Assembly: GCF_027595985.1 (NCBI RefSeq)
Contig: NC_073306.1
Location: 190,654,500-190,718,499, forward strand
From: Sorex araneus
Taxonomy: Eukaryota; Chordata; Mammalia; Eulipotyphla; Soricidae
DNA length: 64,000 nt
Direction: 5' to 3'
Part shown: positions 1 through 9,990 of the stretch, one piece after another
Layout: every line of letters starts with the position of its first letter
How positions within the stretch are numbered: position 1 is the first letter of the stretch
Notes under the pieces: model-generated
Database searches by the model: none
What the model was told of the DNA's origin: nothing
The model's input: only the letters and a program-made list of their open reading frames with translations
Position numbers and translations under genes: made by a program

Positions 1-2990
1 AGCGCGGAGAAGCCCCCCTCCCCGCCCCCTGCCCGCCGCGGCTCGGGGCTTCTCCTGAAGCCCCTGCCTGGCACCTTGCCGCCGCCGCCGTCGGATCCTG
101 ACCAATCTCCATCCTGCAGGTAAACAGGCAATCCCTTGGAGAGCCTGCCTCAGCGCGGAGAAGCCCCCCTCCCCGCCCCCTGCCCGCCGCGGCTCGGGGC
201 TTCTCCTGAAGCCCCTGCCTGGCACCTTGCCGCCGCCGCCGTCGGATCCTGACCAATCTCCATCCGGCAGGTAAACAGGCAATCCCTTGGAGAGCCTGCC
301 TCAGCGCGGAGAAGCCCCCCTCCCCGCCCCCTGCCCGCCGCGGCTCGGGGCTTCTCCTGAAGCCCCTGCCTGGCACCTTGCCGCCGCCGCCGTCGGATCC
401 TGACCAATCTCCATCCTGCAGGTAAACAGGCAATCCCTTGGAGAGCCTGCCTCAGCGCGGAGAAGCCCCCCTCCCCGCCCCCTGCCCGCCGCGGCTCGGG
501 GCTTCTCCTGAAGCCCCTGCCTGGCACCTTGCCGCCGCCGCCGTCGGATCCTGACCAATCTCCATCCTGCAGGTAAACAGGCAATCCCTTGGAGAGCCTG
601 CCTCAGCGCGGAGAAGCCCCCCTCCCCGCCCCCTGCCCGCCGCGGCTCGGGGCTTCTCCTGAAGCCCCTGCCTGGCACCTTGCCGCCGCCGCCGTCGGAT
701 CCTGACCAATCTCCATCCTGCAGGTAAACAGGCAATCCCTTGGAGAGCCTGCCTCAGCGCGGAGAAGCCCCCCTCCCCGCCCCCTGCCCGCCGCGGCTCG
801 GGGCTTCTCCTGAAGCCCCTGCCTGGCACCTTGCCGCCGCCGCCGTCGGATCCTGACCAATCTCCATCCTGCAGGTAAACAGGCAATCCCTTGGAGAGCC
901 TGCCTCAGCGCGGAGAAGCCCCCCTCCCCGCCCCCTGCCCGCCGCGGCTCGGGGCTTCTCCTGAAGCCCCTGCCTGGCACCTTGCCGCCGCCGCCGTCGG
1001 ATCCTGACCAATCTCCATCCTGCAGGTAAACAGGCAATCCCTTGGAGAGCCTGCCTCAGCGCGGAGAAGCCCCCCTCCCCGCCCCCTGCCCGCCGCGGCT
1101 CGGGGCTTCTCCTGAAGCCCCTGCCTGGCACCTTGCCGCCGCCGCCGTCGGATCCTGACCAATCTCCATCCGGCAGGTAAACAGGCAATCCCTTGGAGAG
1201 CCTGCCTCAGCGCGGAGAAGCCCCCCTCCCCGCCCCCTGCCCGCCGCGGCTCGGGGCTTCTCCTGAAGCCCCTGCCTGGCACCTTGCCGCCGCCGCCGTC
1301 GGATCCTGACCAATCTCCATCCTGCAGGTAAACAGGCAATCCCTTGGAGAGCCTGCCTCAGCGCGGAGAAGCCCCCCTCCCCGCCCCCTGCCCGCCGCGG
1401 CTCGGGGCTTCTCCTGAAGCCCCTGCCTGGCACCTTGCGCCGCCGCCGTCGGATCCTGACCAATCTCCATCCTGCAGGTAAACAGGCAATCCCTTGGAGA
1501 GCCTGCCTCAGCGCGGAGAAGCCCCCCTCCCCGCCCCCCTGCCCGCCGCGGCTCGGGGCTTCTCCTGAAGCCCCTGCCTGGCACCTTGCCGCCGCCGCCG
1601 TCGGATCCTGACCAATCTCCATCCTGCAGGTAAACAGGCAATCCCTTGGAGAGCCTGCCTCAGCGCGGAGAAGCCCCCCTCCCCGCCCCCTGCCCGCCGC
1701 GGCTCGGGGCTTCTCCTGAAGCCCCTGCCTGGCACCTTGCCGCCGCCGCCGTCGGATCCTGACCAATCTCCATCCTGCAGGTAAACAGGCAATCCCTTGG
1801 AGAGCCTGCCTCAGCGCGGAGAAGCCCCCCTCCCCGCCCCCTGCCCGCCGCGGCTCGGGGCTTCTCCTGAAGCCCCTGCCTGGCACCTTGCCGCCGCCGC
1901 CGTCGGATCCTGACCAATCTCCATCCTGCAGGTAAACAGGCAATCCCTTGGAGAGCCTGCCTCAGCGCGGAGAAGCCCCCCTCCCCGCCCCCTGCCCGCC
2001 GCGGCTCGGGGCTTCTCCTGAAGCCCCTGCCTGGCACCTTGCCGCCGCCGCCGTCGGATCCTGACCAATCTCCATCCTGCAGGTAAACAGGCAATCCCTT
2101 GGAGAGCCTGCCTCAGCGCGGAGAAGCCCCCCTCCCCGCCCCCTGCCCGCCGCGGCTCGGGGCTTCTCCTGAAGCCCCTGCCTGGCACCTTGCCGCCGCC
2201 GCCGTCGGATCCTGACCAATCTCCATCCTGCAGGTAAACAGGCAATCCCTTGGAGAGCCTGCCTCAGCGCGGAGAAGCCCCCCTCCCCGCCCCCTGCCCG
2301 CCGCGGCTCGGGGCTTCTCCTGAAGCCCCTGCCTGGCACCTTGCCGCCGCCGCCGTCGGATCCTGACCAATCTCCATCCTGCAGGTAAACAGGCAATCCC
2401 TTGGAGAGCCTGCCTCAGCGCGGAGAAGCCCCCCTCCCCGCCCCCTGCCCGCCGCGGCTCGGGGCTTCTCCTGAAGCCCCTGCCTGGCACCTTGCCGCCG
2501 CCGCCGTCGGATCCTGACCAATCTCCATCCTGCAGGTAAACAGGCAATCCCTTGGAGAGCCTGCCTCAGCGCGGAGAAGCCCCCCTCCCCGCCCCCTGCC
2601 CGCCGCGGCTCGGGGCTTCTCCTGAAGCCCCTGCCTGGCACCTTGCCGCCGCCGCCGTCGGATCCTGACCAATCTCCATCCTGCAGGTAAACAGGCAATC
2701 CCTTGGAGAGCCTGCCTCAGCGCGGAGAAGCCCCCCTCCCCGCCCCCTGCCCGCCGCGGCTCGGGGCTTCTCCTGAAGCCCCTGCCTGGCACCTTGCCGC
2801 CGCCGCCGTCGGATCCTGACCAATCTCCATCCTGCAGGTAAACAGGCAATCCCTTGGAGAGCCTGCCTCAGCGCGGAGAAGCCCCCCTCCCCGCCCCCTG
2901 CCCGCCGCGGCTCGGGGCTTCTCCTGAAGCCCCTGCCTGGCACCTTGCCGCCGCCGCCGTCCGATCCTGACCAATCCCCACTCTGCTGCT
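1..2990 (+). repeat. Tandem array of 151-bp L1 promoter monomers (19 full + 1 partial copy)
   Basis: Units begin with AGCGCGGAGAAG at 1, 152, 303 and so on every 151 bp up to 1360, then at 1510, 1662, 1813, 1964, 2115, 2266, 2417, 2568, 2719 and 2870. Copy 10 is one base short (in the GCC run near 1438) and copy 11 one base long (C-run near 1535), so the register recovers. The last copy diverges after about 2975 and fades by 2990. Each unit holds about 12 CpGs, a CCCCGCCCC GC box, a GACCAAT CCAAT box and CAGGTAAAC. Copies are otherwise almost identical; T-to-G changes are seen at 266 and 1172. Position directly 5' of an L1 tether makes this the L1 promoter, as in the monomeric 5' UTRs of mouse L1. 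The long antisense frames are by-products of the repeat, not genes. Confidence 0.95.
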
Positions 2991-3439
2991 TAGGGGCGTG
3001 TCCTCATCTCAGGGGGCGTGGCCTAAAAAGTGGGCGTGGCCTTTTTCTGGAGCGGCGGCCGCTAACGCGGCCGCAGTTATTTTTTTGTTTTTTTTCCTAC
3101 CATTCCATGCCTTCTCCTTTGGCCACAATTGATAGAATTCATTGTATCTGTGTCTTAGTGGGCGTGGTCTAAAGTGGGCGTGGCCTCCTCTCAGAGCGGC
3201 CAACGCTAAGGCGGCCGCAGTTATTCTTTGCTACCTCAGCTCAATCCGTACTGTGTATTCCTTTGAAAACTCACTTTTGCGAGCTCAAACATTTACGCGA
3301 AATACCCATTAGCTTAGGCTGACACTATAAAAGCTATCAGTGAATAAGGGAAGTTTAGCACAATCGGAGCCCCTTCTTCCCACAAAAAGGAAGAGGAATA
3401 AATAACTACAAGGTTCCAACTCTGCACTTCCGTGACAAT
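2991..3439 (+). promoter_or_regulatory. L1 5' UTR tether with two copies of an older promoter unit
   Basis: This non-array leader joins the monomers to ORF1. It contains five GGGCGTG-type boxes (near 2994, 3014, 3032, 3160 and 3176), which resemble Sp/KLF sites. A block of box, spacer, GCGGCC-rich core and GCGGCCGCAGTTATT occurs at about 3014-3081 and again at about 3160-3225, offset by 144-146 bp, so it looks like two diverged copies of a second monomer type. A T-rich stretch lies at 3080-3098. The last 200 bp before ORF1 are A-rich and unstructured. The ORF1 start has A at -3 and A at +4, an acceptable initiation context. Confidence 0.8.
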
Positions 3440-4402
3440 ATGAAGAAACAGCGAAAATCCCCTCCACCAAGAGAGGGAGAACAAAAGATACTAGAAACCT
3501 CAAAACAATCTCCCAACATCTACGACCTCTCAGATAAACAATTCAGAGAGGAAATATGGAGGAGAGTCGACCTACTCCAAGCAACTATGGAACAGACATC
3601 CAATAAATTAAGGGAGGAGATGAATCAAGCGCTGGAACGGTCTACCAAGAAAATACAGGAAGAAATGAGAGCAGAAATGAGAGCAGAAATCTCAAACCTT
3701 CGAACCGAAGTCTCACAAATAAAGCAATCGGTAGATGAAATAAAAATCTCACTAGATGCCCTCAACAGCAGAATGACTACAGCCGAAGACAGAATCAGCG
3801 AGCTTGAGGATGAGCTGCAGAAAGCTTACAGACAGCAACAAATAATGGCCAAAGACCTCAAAATGGCTATAGAGCGAATCAGAGCCCTGGGGGATGACTT
3901 CAAGAGGAACAACATAAGAATCATTGGAGTACCAGAACCACAGGGAAGTAACCCCAATGAAAAAAACATAGTCAAAGACATCATCACTAAGAAATTCCCA
4001 GAGCTGGAGAAGGCAGGCGTCCAGATACAAGAAGTCCGAAGAGTGCCAGCAAAAAGAGACCCAAATAAAAAGACTCCAAGGCATATCATAGTCAGAATGG
4101 CGGATGCTGTAGATAGAGACACAATTCTACAAGTAGCAAGGTCAAAGAGGGAAATCACATACCAAGGAGCACCCCTCAGATTTACGGCCGATCTGTCAGA
4201 AGAAACCCTCCGAGCCCGAAGACAATGGTGGGACATAGTGAAAAAACTCAACGAAATGAATGCCTCACCAAGAATACTTTATCCAGCTAAACTCTCACTC
4301 AAACTCGAAGGAACTATACACTATTTCTCGGATAAACAACAGCTCAGGAACTTCATAGACTCAAAACCAATCTTGAAAGAAGGTCTAAAGGGGCTACTGT
4401 AA
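3440..4402 (+). CDS. ORF1: LINE-1 ORF1 protein (RNA-binding nucleic-acid chaperone)
   Basis: The 320-residue frame begins at the first ATG after the tether. Residues 1-40 are basic and polar. Residues about 41-155 form a heptad-rich coiled coil for trimerisation, ending near the SRMTTAEDRISELEDEL segment (110-126). An RRM domain follows from about 157, opening with NNIRIIGVPEP (158-167), and the C-terminal domain contains TPRHIIVRM (212-220) and RFTADLSEETLRARRQW (247-263). Total length is close to that of human ORF1p. The protein coats L1 RNA and helps target-primed reverse transcription. An EMRA motif is repeated in tandem at residues 75-83. ORF2 lies 42 nt downstream in the same frame. No broken codons are seen. 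Confidence 0.97.
   Translation: MKKQRKSPPPREGEQKILETSKQSPNIYDLSDKQFREEIWRRVDLLQATMEQTSNKLREEMNQALERSTKKIQEEMRAEMRAEISNLRTEVSQIKQSVDEIKISLDALNSRMTTAEDRISELEDELQKAYRQQQIMAKDLKMAIERIRALGDDFKRNNIRIIGVPEPQGSNPNEKNIVKDIITKKFPELEKAGVQIQEVRRVPAKRDPNKKTPRHIIVRMADAVDRDTILQVARSKREITYQGAPLRFTADLSEETLRARRQWWDIVKKLNEMNASPRILYPAKLSLKLEGTIHYFSDKQQLRNFIDSKPILKEGLKGLL
3665..3688 (+). repeat. 12-bp tandem duplication inside the ORF1 coiled coil
   Basis: The 12-mer ATGAGAGCAGAA occurs twice in succession and encodes MRAEMRAE. Four residues is not a heptad multiple, so the extra copy would shift the coiled-coil register (a stutter). The frame is kept. Confidence 0.85.
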
Positions 4403-4444
4403 GACAAGGAGGAGCCCCATAAGAACAACAAATCCCACAGAAAG

Positions 4445-7400
4445 ATGACACAAAACCACATCACAATAATCTCTCTCAATGTCAATGGCCTAAATGCACC
4501 TATCAAAAGACACAGAGTGGCTAAATGGATCCGGAAATTAAACCCAACATTCTGTTGCCTGCAAGAAACACACCTGAACAAACAGAGTAAACATAGACTC
4601 AAAGTCAAAGGATGGAAAACAATCCTCCAAGCAAACAACCCCCTTAAAAAAGCTGGAGTGGCCATCCTGGTATCCGACAACATAGATTTCAGGATGAAAA
4701 AGATCAAAAGGGACAGCGAAGGTCATTTTCTGTTTATCAAGGGATATGTACAACAGGAAGAAATCACACTCTTAAACGTATATGCTCCTAACAAACGACC
4801 GGCTAAATATTTAAAACGACTCCTAACAGACTTCAAAGAGGACATCACTAACAGCACAATTGTAGTCGGAGACTTCAATATGGCCTTATCACCTCTAGAT
4901 AGATCCACAAGAACAAAACTCAACAAGGAAACACTGACTCTGAAGGAAGCAATTGAAGAGAGAGGCCTAATAGACCTATACAGGGCCTTACACCCCAAAA
5001 AGAAAGAATACACATTCTTTTCCAGTGCACATGGAACATTTTCAAAAATAGACCATGTACTGGGCCCCAGAACATACCTCAATCGAATCGGAAAAATAGA
5101 AATTGTATCTACCATCTTTTCAGACCACGATGCGCTGAAGATAGAAGCTAACCACCCACAAATACGGAAAATCAAATCAAACACCTGGAAATTAAACAAT
5201 TCCATGTTGAACAATGAGTGGGTCAAGAAGGAAATCAAGGAAGAAATCAAAAGATACTTAGAAACAAATGAGAATGAAGACACGAGCTACCAAAACCTAT
5301 GGGACGCAGCTAAAGCCGTGTTAAGGGGAAAATTTATAGCTCTCCAAGCATTCCTCAGGAAGGAAGAAAGGATCCACATAGATAGCTTGACTTCACGACT
5401 CAAGACCCTAGAAAAGGACCAGAGAAAGGACCCCAAACCAGACCAAAGGAAAGAAATAATAAAAATTAGAGCAGAAATTAATGACATCGAAACCAAAAAA
5501 ACAATCCGAAAGATCAATGAAACAAAGAGTTGGTTCTTTGAGAAAATAAATAAGATTGATAAACCGCTAGCAAGTCTCACAAAGAAAGAAAGAGAGAAAA
5601 CTCTAATAAATCGAATCAGAAATGAAAAGGGGGACATCATAACAGAAACCAGTGAGATTCAAAAGATCATTAGAGACTACTTTGAAAGTCTTTACGCCAC
5701 AAAAAAGGAGAACCTAAAAGAAATGGATGGATTCCTTGATTCCTATAATCTCCCAACACTGAAGAAAGAAGACCTGGAATACCTGAATAGACCCATCAAT
5801 GTTAAGGAAATTGAAACGGTAATCAAAAACCTCCCCAAAAACAAAAGCCCAGGCCCAGATGGTTTCACTGGCGAATTCTTCCAAACATTTAAAGAAGACC
5901 TATTGCCTCTTTTCCTCAAACTTTTCCAGGAAATTGAAAAAACAGGAACTCTCCCAAACAGTTTCTATGAAGCACATATCTCCCTAATACCAAAAGCAAA
6001 CAAAGACACCACTAAGAAAGAAAATTACAGACCAATTTCCCTGATGAACACCGATGCGAAGATCCTCAACAAAATACTAGCAAATAGGATCCAACAACTC
6101 ATCAAAAAGATCATACATCACGACCAAGTGGGATTCATCCCAGGGATGCAAGGATGGTTTAACATTCGGAAATCAATCAACATAATCCAGCATATCAACA
6201 AAAGTAAAGATAAAAACCATATGATCATATCAATAGATGCAGAGAAAGCATTTGACAAGATCCAACATCCTTTCATGATGAAAACCCTCGCCAAAATGGG
6301 GTTTGAAGGAACTTTCCTCAAGATAGTCGAAGCCATCTATCACAAGCCTACGGCAAGCATTATCCTCAACGGGGAAAAACTAAGGGCCTTTCCTCTGAGA
6401 TCAGGCACAAGACAAGGATGCCCACTCTCACCACTCCTCTTCAATATAGTACTGGAAGTACTTGCGATAGCTATTAGACAAGAAAAAGAGATTAAGGGCA
6501 TCCAGATAGGAAGGGAAGAAATCAAACTCTCACTATTTGCAGACGACATGATACTATATCTAGAGAAGCCTAAAACCTCTACTAAGAAACTCTTAGAAAC
6601 AATAGACTTATACAGTAAAGTTGCAGGCTACAAAATCAATACCCAAAAATCCATGGCCTTCATATATGCAAACAATGAGGCAGAGGAAAGGGACATGAAA
6701 AAAGCAATCCCATTCACAATCGTGCCCCAGAAAATCAGGTACCTCGGAATCAGCTTAACCAAGGAAGTAAAAGACCTTTACAAAGAAAACTACATAACGC
6801 TACTCCATGAAATCAAAGAGGACATGAGGAAATGGAAACATATACCCTGCTCGTGGATAGGGAGAATCAATGTTGTCAAAATGGCAATACTCCCTAAAGC
6901 ATTATACAGATTCAATGCGATCCCTTTAAGTATACCCATGACATTCTTCAAAGAAATGGATCAAGCAATCCTAAAATTCATATGGAATAACAAACGTCCA
7001 AGGATAGCTAAAACAATTCTTGGGAAAAAGATGATGGGAGGCATCACCATCCCCAACCTCAAACTTTACTACAAAGCAGTAACAATTAAAACAGCATGGT
7101 ACTGGAACAAAGGCAGAGCCGTAGACCAATGGAACAGGGTGGAATATCCCTACACACAACCCCAAATGTATGACCATCTAATCTTTGATAAGGGAGCAAG
7201 AGATGTGAAGTGGAGCAAGGAAAGCCTCTTTAACAAATGGTGCTGGCACAACTGGACAACCACATGCAAAAAAATGGGTTTAGACCTTGACCTGACACCA
7301 TGCACAAAAGTCAGATCAAAATGGATTAAAGACCTCAACATTAGACCACAAACCATAAGGTACATTGAAGACAAGGTCGGCGAAACCCTCCACGATATTG

Positions 7401-8263
7401 AAGATAAAGGTATCTTCAAAGGTGACACGGAACTAAGCAATCTAGTAAAAACAGAGATCAACAAATGGGACTACATTAAACTAAAAAGCTTCTGCACCGC
7501 AAAAGACACAGTGACCAGAATACAAAGACTATCCACAGAATGGGAAAGGATATTTACACAATACCCATCAGATAAGGGGTTGATATCAATGGTATATAAA
7601 GCACTGGTTGAACTCTACAAGAAGAAAACATCCAACCCCATCAAAAAATGGGGCGAAGAAATGAACAGAAACTTTACCAAGGAAGAAATACGAATGGCCA
7701 AAAGGCACATGAAAAAGTGCTCTGCATCACTAATCATCAGAGAGATGCAGATCAAAACAACTTTGAGATACCACCTCACACCACAGAGACTAGCACACAT
7801 CCAAAAGAACAAAAGCAACCGCTGTTGGAGAGGATGTGGGGAGAAAGGGACCCTTCTTCACTGCTGGTGGGAATGCCGACTGGTTCAGCCCTTCTGGAAA
7901 ACAATTTGGACGACTCTCAAAAAATTAGATATTGAATTCCCATTTGACCCAGCAATACCACTGCTGGGAATATATCCCAGAGAGGCAAAAAAGTACAATC
8001 GAAACAACATCTGCACATGTATGTTCATCGCAGCACTGTTTACAATAGCCAGAATCTGGAAAAAACCCGAATGCCCCAGAACGGATGACTGGTTGAGGAA
8101 ACTTTGGTACATCTATACAATGGAATACTATGCAGCTGTTAGAAAAAAGGAGGTCAAGAATTTTGTAGTCAAGTGGATGGGCATGAAAAGTTTCATGCTG
8201 AGTGAAATGAGTCAGAAAGAGAGAGACAGACATAGAAAGATTGCACTCATCTATGGTATATAG
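4445..8263 (+). CDS. ORF2: LINE-1 ORF2 protein (endonuclease / reverse transcriptase)
   Basis: The 1272-residue frame starts at an ATG with A at -3, 42 nt after the ORF1 stop. The N-terminal APE-like endonuclease has N12, E41 (QETHL), D143/N145 (GDFN), D203 (KIDHVL) and S226-D227-H228. These match the known human catalytic set with a constant offset of two residues. The reverse transcriptase has the motif A aspartate D598 (SIDAEKAFD), [12 protein letters not shown] (656-667) and FADD (698-701). The C-terminal zinc-knuckle-like motif C-x3-C-x7-H-x4-C is C1127, C1131, H1139 and C1144. The protein nicks target DNA at T/A-rich sites and reverse transcribes from the nick. There are no internal stops, and the length is within a few residues of human ORF2p. 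Confidence 0.98.
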   Translation: MTQNHITIISLNVNGLNAPIKRHRVAKWIRKLNPTFCCLQETHLNKQSKHRLKVKGWKTILQANNPLKKAGVAILVSDNIDFRMKKIKRDSEGHFLFIKGYVQQEEITLLNVYAPNKRPAKYLKRLLTDFKEDITNSTIVVGDFNMALSPLDRSTRTKLNKETLTLKEAIEERGLIDLYRALHPKKKEYTFFSSAHGTFSKIDHVLGPRTYLNRIGKIEIVSTIFSDHDALKIEANHPQIRKIKSNTWKLNNSMLNNEWVKKEIKEEIKRYLETNENEDTSYQNLWDAAKAVLRGKFIALQAFLRKEERIHIDSLTSRLKTLEKDQRKDPKPDQRKEIIKIRAEINDIETKKTIRKINETKSWFFEKINKIDKPLASLTKKEREKTLINRIRNEKGDIITETSEIQKIIRDYFESLYATKKENLKEMDGFLDSYNLPTLKKEDLEYLNRPINVKEIETVIKNLPKNKSPGPDGFTGEFFQTFKEDLLPLFLKLFQEIEKTGTLPNSFYEAHISLIPKANKDTTKKENYRPISLMNTDAKILNKILANRIQQLIKKIIHHDQVGFIPGMQGWFNIRKSINIIQHINKSKDKNHMIISIDAEKAFDKIQHPFMMKTLAKMGFEGTFLKIVEAIYHKPTASIILNGEKLRAFPLRSGTRQGCPLSPLLFNIVLEVLAIAIRQEKEIKGIQIGREEIKLSLFADDMILYLEKPKTSTKKLLETIDLYSKVAGYKINTQKSMAFIYANNEAEERDMKKAIPFTIVPQKIRYLGISLTKEVKDLYKENYITLLHEIKEDMRKWKHIPCSWIGRINVVKMAILPKALYRFNAIPLSIPMTFFKEMDQAILKFIWNNKRPRIAKTILGKKMMGGITIPNLKLYYKAVTIKTAWYWNKGRAVDQWNRVEYPYTQPQMYDHLIFDKGARDVKWSKESLFNKWCWHNWTTTCKKMGLDLDLTPCTKVRSKWIKDLNIRPQTIRYIEDKVGETLHDIEDKGIFKGDTELSNLVKTEINKWDYIKLKSFCTAKDTVTRIQRLSTEWERIFTQYPSDKGLISMVYKALVELYKKKTSNPIKKWGEEMNRNFTKEEIRMAKRHMKKCSASLIIREMQIKTTLRYHLTPQRLAHIQKNKSNRCWRGCGEKGTLLHCWWECRLVQPFWKTIWTTLKKLDIEFPFDPAIPLLGIYPREAKKYNRNNICTCMFIAALFTIARIWKKPECPRTDDWLRKLWYIYTMEYYAAVRKKEVKNFVVKWMGMKSFMLSEMSQKERDRHRKIALIYGI

Positions 8264-8779
8264 AATAACAGAGTGGGAGACTAACACTCAAGAACTGTAG
8301 AAATAAGTACCAGGAGGTTGACTCCATGGCTTCGAGGCTGGCCTCACGTTCCGGGGAAAGGTCAACTCAGAGAAGCGATCACCAACTACATTGTAGTCGA
8401 AGGCCATGTGGGGGAAGGGAGTTGCGGGCTGAATGAGGGCTAGAGACTGAGCACAGCGGCCACTCAACACCTTTATTGCAAACCACAACAGCTAATTAGA
8501 GAGAGAAAACAGAAGGGAATGCCTTGCCACAGTGGCAGGGTGGGGTGGGGGGGAGATGGGATTGGGGAGGGTGGGAGGGACACTGGGTTTACGGGTGGTG
8601 GAGAATGGGCACTGGTGAAGGGATGGGTTCCAAACTTTGTATGAGGGAAGTATAAGCACAAAAGTGTATAAATCTGTAACTGTACCCTCACGGTGATTCT
8701 CTAATTAAAAATAAATAAATTTAAATTAAAAAATAAAAAAAAAAAAAAACAGGCTATAAAAAAAAAAAAAAAAAAAAAA
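8264..8779 (+). other. L1 3' UTR, G-rich tract and poly(A) tail
   Basis: The 3' UTR includes a polyguanine-rich tract at 8536-8590 with several runs of three or more G, as in other mammalian L1 3' UTRs, where it can form a G-quadruplex. Then come GGTGGTGGAGAATGG and GGGCACTGGTGAAGGGATGG (about 8595-8627), an AATAAA near 8710 and an interrupted A-run to 8779. The A-run is broken by ACAGGCTAT at about 8749-8757, which may reflect two polyadenylation events or later mutation. The terminal 120 bp reappear in three other insertions in this window. Confidence 0.88.
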
Positions 8780-8956
8780 TTGATATCTAATATGGCTTTA
8801 ACAACTCATGTCATACCACTCATGTTTAATGATCCACTATATTTTAAGTGAGTTTTCATTTACTAAAATTTCCTCAAGCCATTCAAAGAAGAAAAAGGAC
8901 TGTTCCCACGACAAATGTTTTAGCAGCTATATGGGCATTCCCCGGGATTTCCTCCG
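8780..8956. other. Anonymous sequence after the L1
   Basis: I recognise no gene or repeat in this AT-rich stretch. Confidence 0.5.
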
Positions 8957-9085
8957 TGGGCTGGTAGGGGAGTGGAACTGGGTGAGCAACATGCTTTGCA
9001 TGCAGGAGACATTTAATATCCAGCACCCTATACTTCCCTAAACTATTCCAGGTATGACTCTAGAGCATGCTAGTCAGGATAAACA
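8957..9085 (+). mobile_element. Old tRNA-derived SINE (diverged)
   Basis: A GGGCTGG start, an A-box-like segment, ATGCTTTGCATGCAGGAGAC and an ATCCAGCACCCTAT continuation follow the SINE layout seen elsewhere in the window, but with heavy divergence and no clear tail. Confidence 0.5.
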
Positions 9086-9309
9086 AAATAAAAAAACAAA
9101 AAAGTTTCTCCATGGGGTCAGCTAAATTCAAGCACCCAGCAACACACCTGGTGGTTATCAGCACTCCCAGTAACCACCTTGGGTAAGCTGAGGCACATTT
9201 CCGTAGCCTGTTTATTAGAAACTGGGCAGGCTAAGCCATTCAGCTGCATGGCTGTTCCTGGTAGTGCTCATCCAAATCACTGCTGTACGCAGGTGTGAGA
9301 AATTGCAGG
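9086..9309. other. Unclassified sequence
   Basis: This stretch contains ACACACCTGGTGGTTATCAGCACTCC-like text that could be another degraded SINE or the outer part of the repeat that follows. I cannot classify it. Confidence 0.3.
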
Positions 9310-9990
9310 CTTGAAAGTCAATGTTTAAGGGAGAAGAGTTGGTGTGAGAAAAACAGGTTTATTCAAGAGATAGCAAACTGAGATGATTGTGAACTCTGAT
9401 TTCAGCAAAGCATCTTGTCTAAATGATGAAAATAAGTAGATTTATAGGGTTCGAGTGATAGCACAGTGGTTGGGCATTCACCTTTCACGCGGCCGACCCG
9501 AGTTGATTCCTCCACCCCTCTCGGAGAGCCTGGCAAGCTACCGAGAGTATCGAGCCTGCGCGGCAGAGCCTGGCAAGCTACCCATGCGTATTGGATATGC
9601 CAAAATCAGTAACAATAAGTCTCTCAATGAGAGACATTACTGGTGCCCGCTCGAACAAATTGATAAGCAACGGGATGACAAGTAGATTTATACATTTATA
9701 CTAGTATTTTTCATATATGTATATATGAAAAAAGAACATGGAATGATGGTCTCCAGAGAATGGGGTGCATGGTGATCAGTAAAGTCTCTGAGAGACTGGT
9801 CTCATGAGGCATACTTCCGATATAACTGCAAATATGGATGATTGGTAGAGGTTTCTGTCCTCTTATTCTTTAGAAAAAGGACAGGGAGATATCCTCAACA
9901 TTTCCATTTCCATCATTCCAAACAAAACAGATTTTTCTGCTTTCTAATATTGAGCTCAACTTTTAATTTCTTTGGGACCTATTCAACATT
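9310..9990 (-). repeat. LTR-like interspersed repeat, copy X1 (split by a SINE)
   Basis: Outside the SINE at 9447-9679, this region aligns by eye with 11213-11560. Shared landmarks are the TTATT.A.AGAT.AGCAA.CTGAGATG block, GGTG.A, a TCCTCTTATTCTTTAG-like block and TTTCTAATATTGA near the right end. A minus-strand AATAAAC near the left end would suit an LTR read on the minus strand. The family is not identified. Confidence 0.5.
9447..9679 (+). mobile_element. RTE-tailed tRNA SINE (type II), with target duplication
   Basis: The head GGGTTCGAGTGATAGCACAG leads into the type II body (CTCGGAGAGCCTGGCAAGCTACC, GGATATGCCAAAATCAGTAAC) and the RTE-like tail GCAACGGGATGACA. A perfect 13-bp target duplication, AAGTAGATTTATA, flanks it at 9434-9446 and 9680-9692. 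It interrupts the older repeat X1. Confidence 0.9.

Larger units (their letters stand above)
1..8779 (+). mobile_element. LINE-1 (L1) with monomer promoter, intact ORF1 and ORF2
   Basis: This is an autonomous non-LTR retrotransposon, read left to right: tandem promoter monomers, tether, ORF1, a 42-nt spacer, ORF2, 3' UTR and poly(A). Neither ORF contains a stop or frameshift, and CpGs in the promoter array are not decayed, so the insertion looks young. The 5' end lies outside the window because the array is already running at base 1, so a target-site duplication cannot be checked. By analogy with mouse L1, transcription by Pol II from the monomers gives a bicistronic mRNA. ORF1p and ORF2p then bind that RNA in cis and copy it into nicked genomic DNA. 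Retrotransposition competence is inferred from the intact sequence only. Confidence 0.96.

Noticed and set aside
64..130. YY1 site (CCATC) in each monomer by analogy with human L1
   Set aside because: Only a partial match (CTCCATCCTG); not enough to call without binding data.
150..2974. Series of 85-295 aa open frames on the minus strand across the monomer array
   Set aside because: They are identical by-products of a 151-bp GC-rich repeat (151 is not a multiple of three, so every frame stays open in turn). They show no protein family features.
1..2990. CRISPR-like array
   Set aside because: Units are contiguous and identical, with no unique spacers, and the context is a mammalian L1 5' UTR.
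2945..3172. 75-aa plus-strand frame at the array/tether junction
   Set aside because: It lies in promoter DNA and includes a low-complexity T-rich segment; no domain.
4723..5283. 186-aa minus-strand frame inside ORF2 (and similar shadows at 3752-4251, 7150-7464, 7925-8287)
   Set aside because: They are antisense shadows of ORF1/ORF2 and hydrophobic because of A-rich sense codons.
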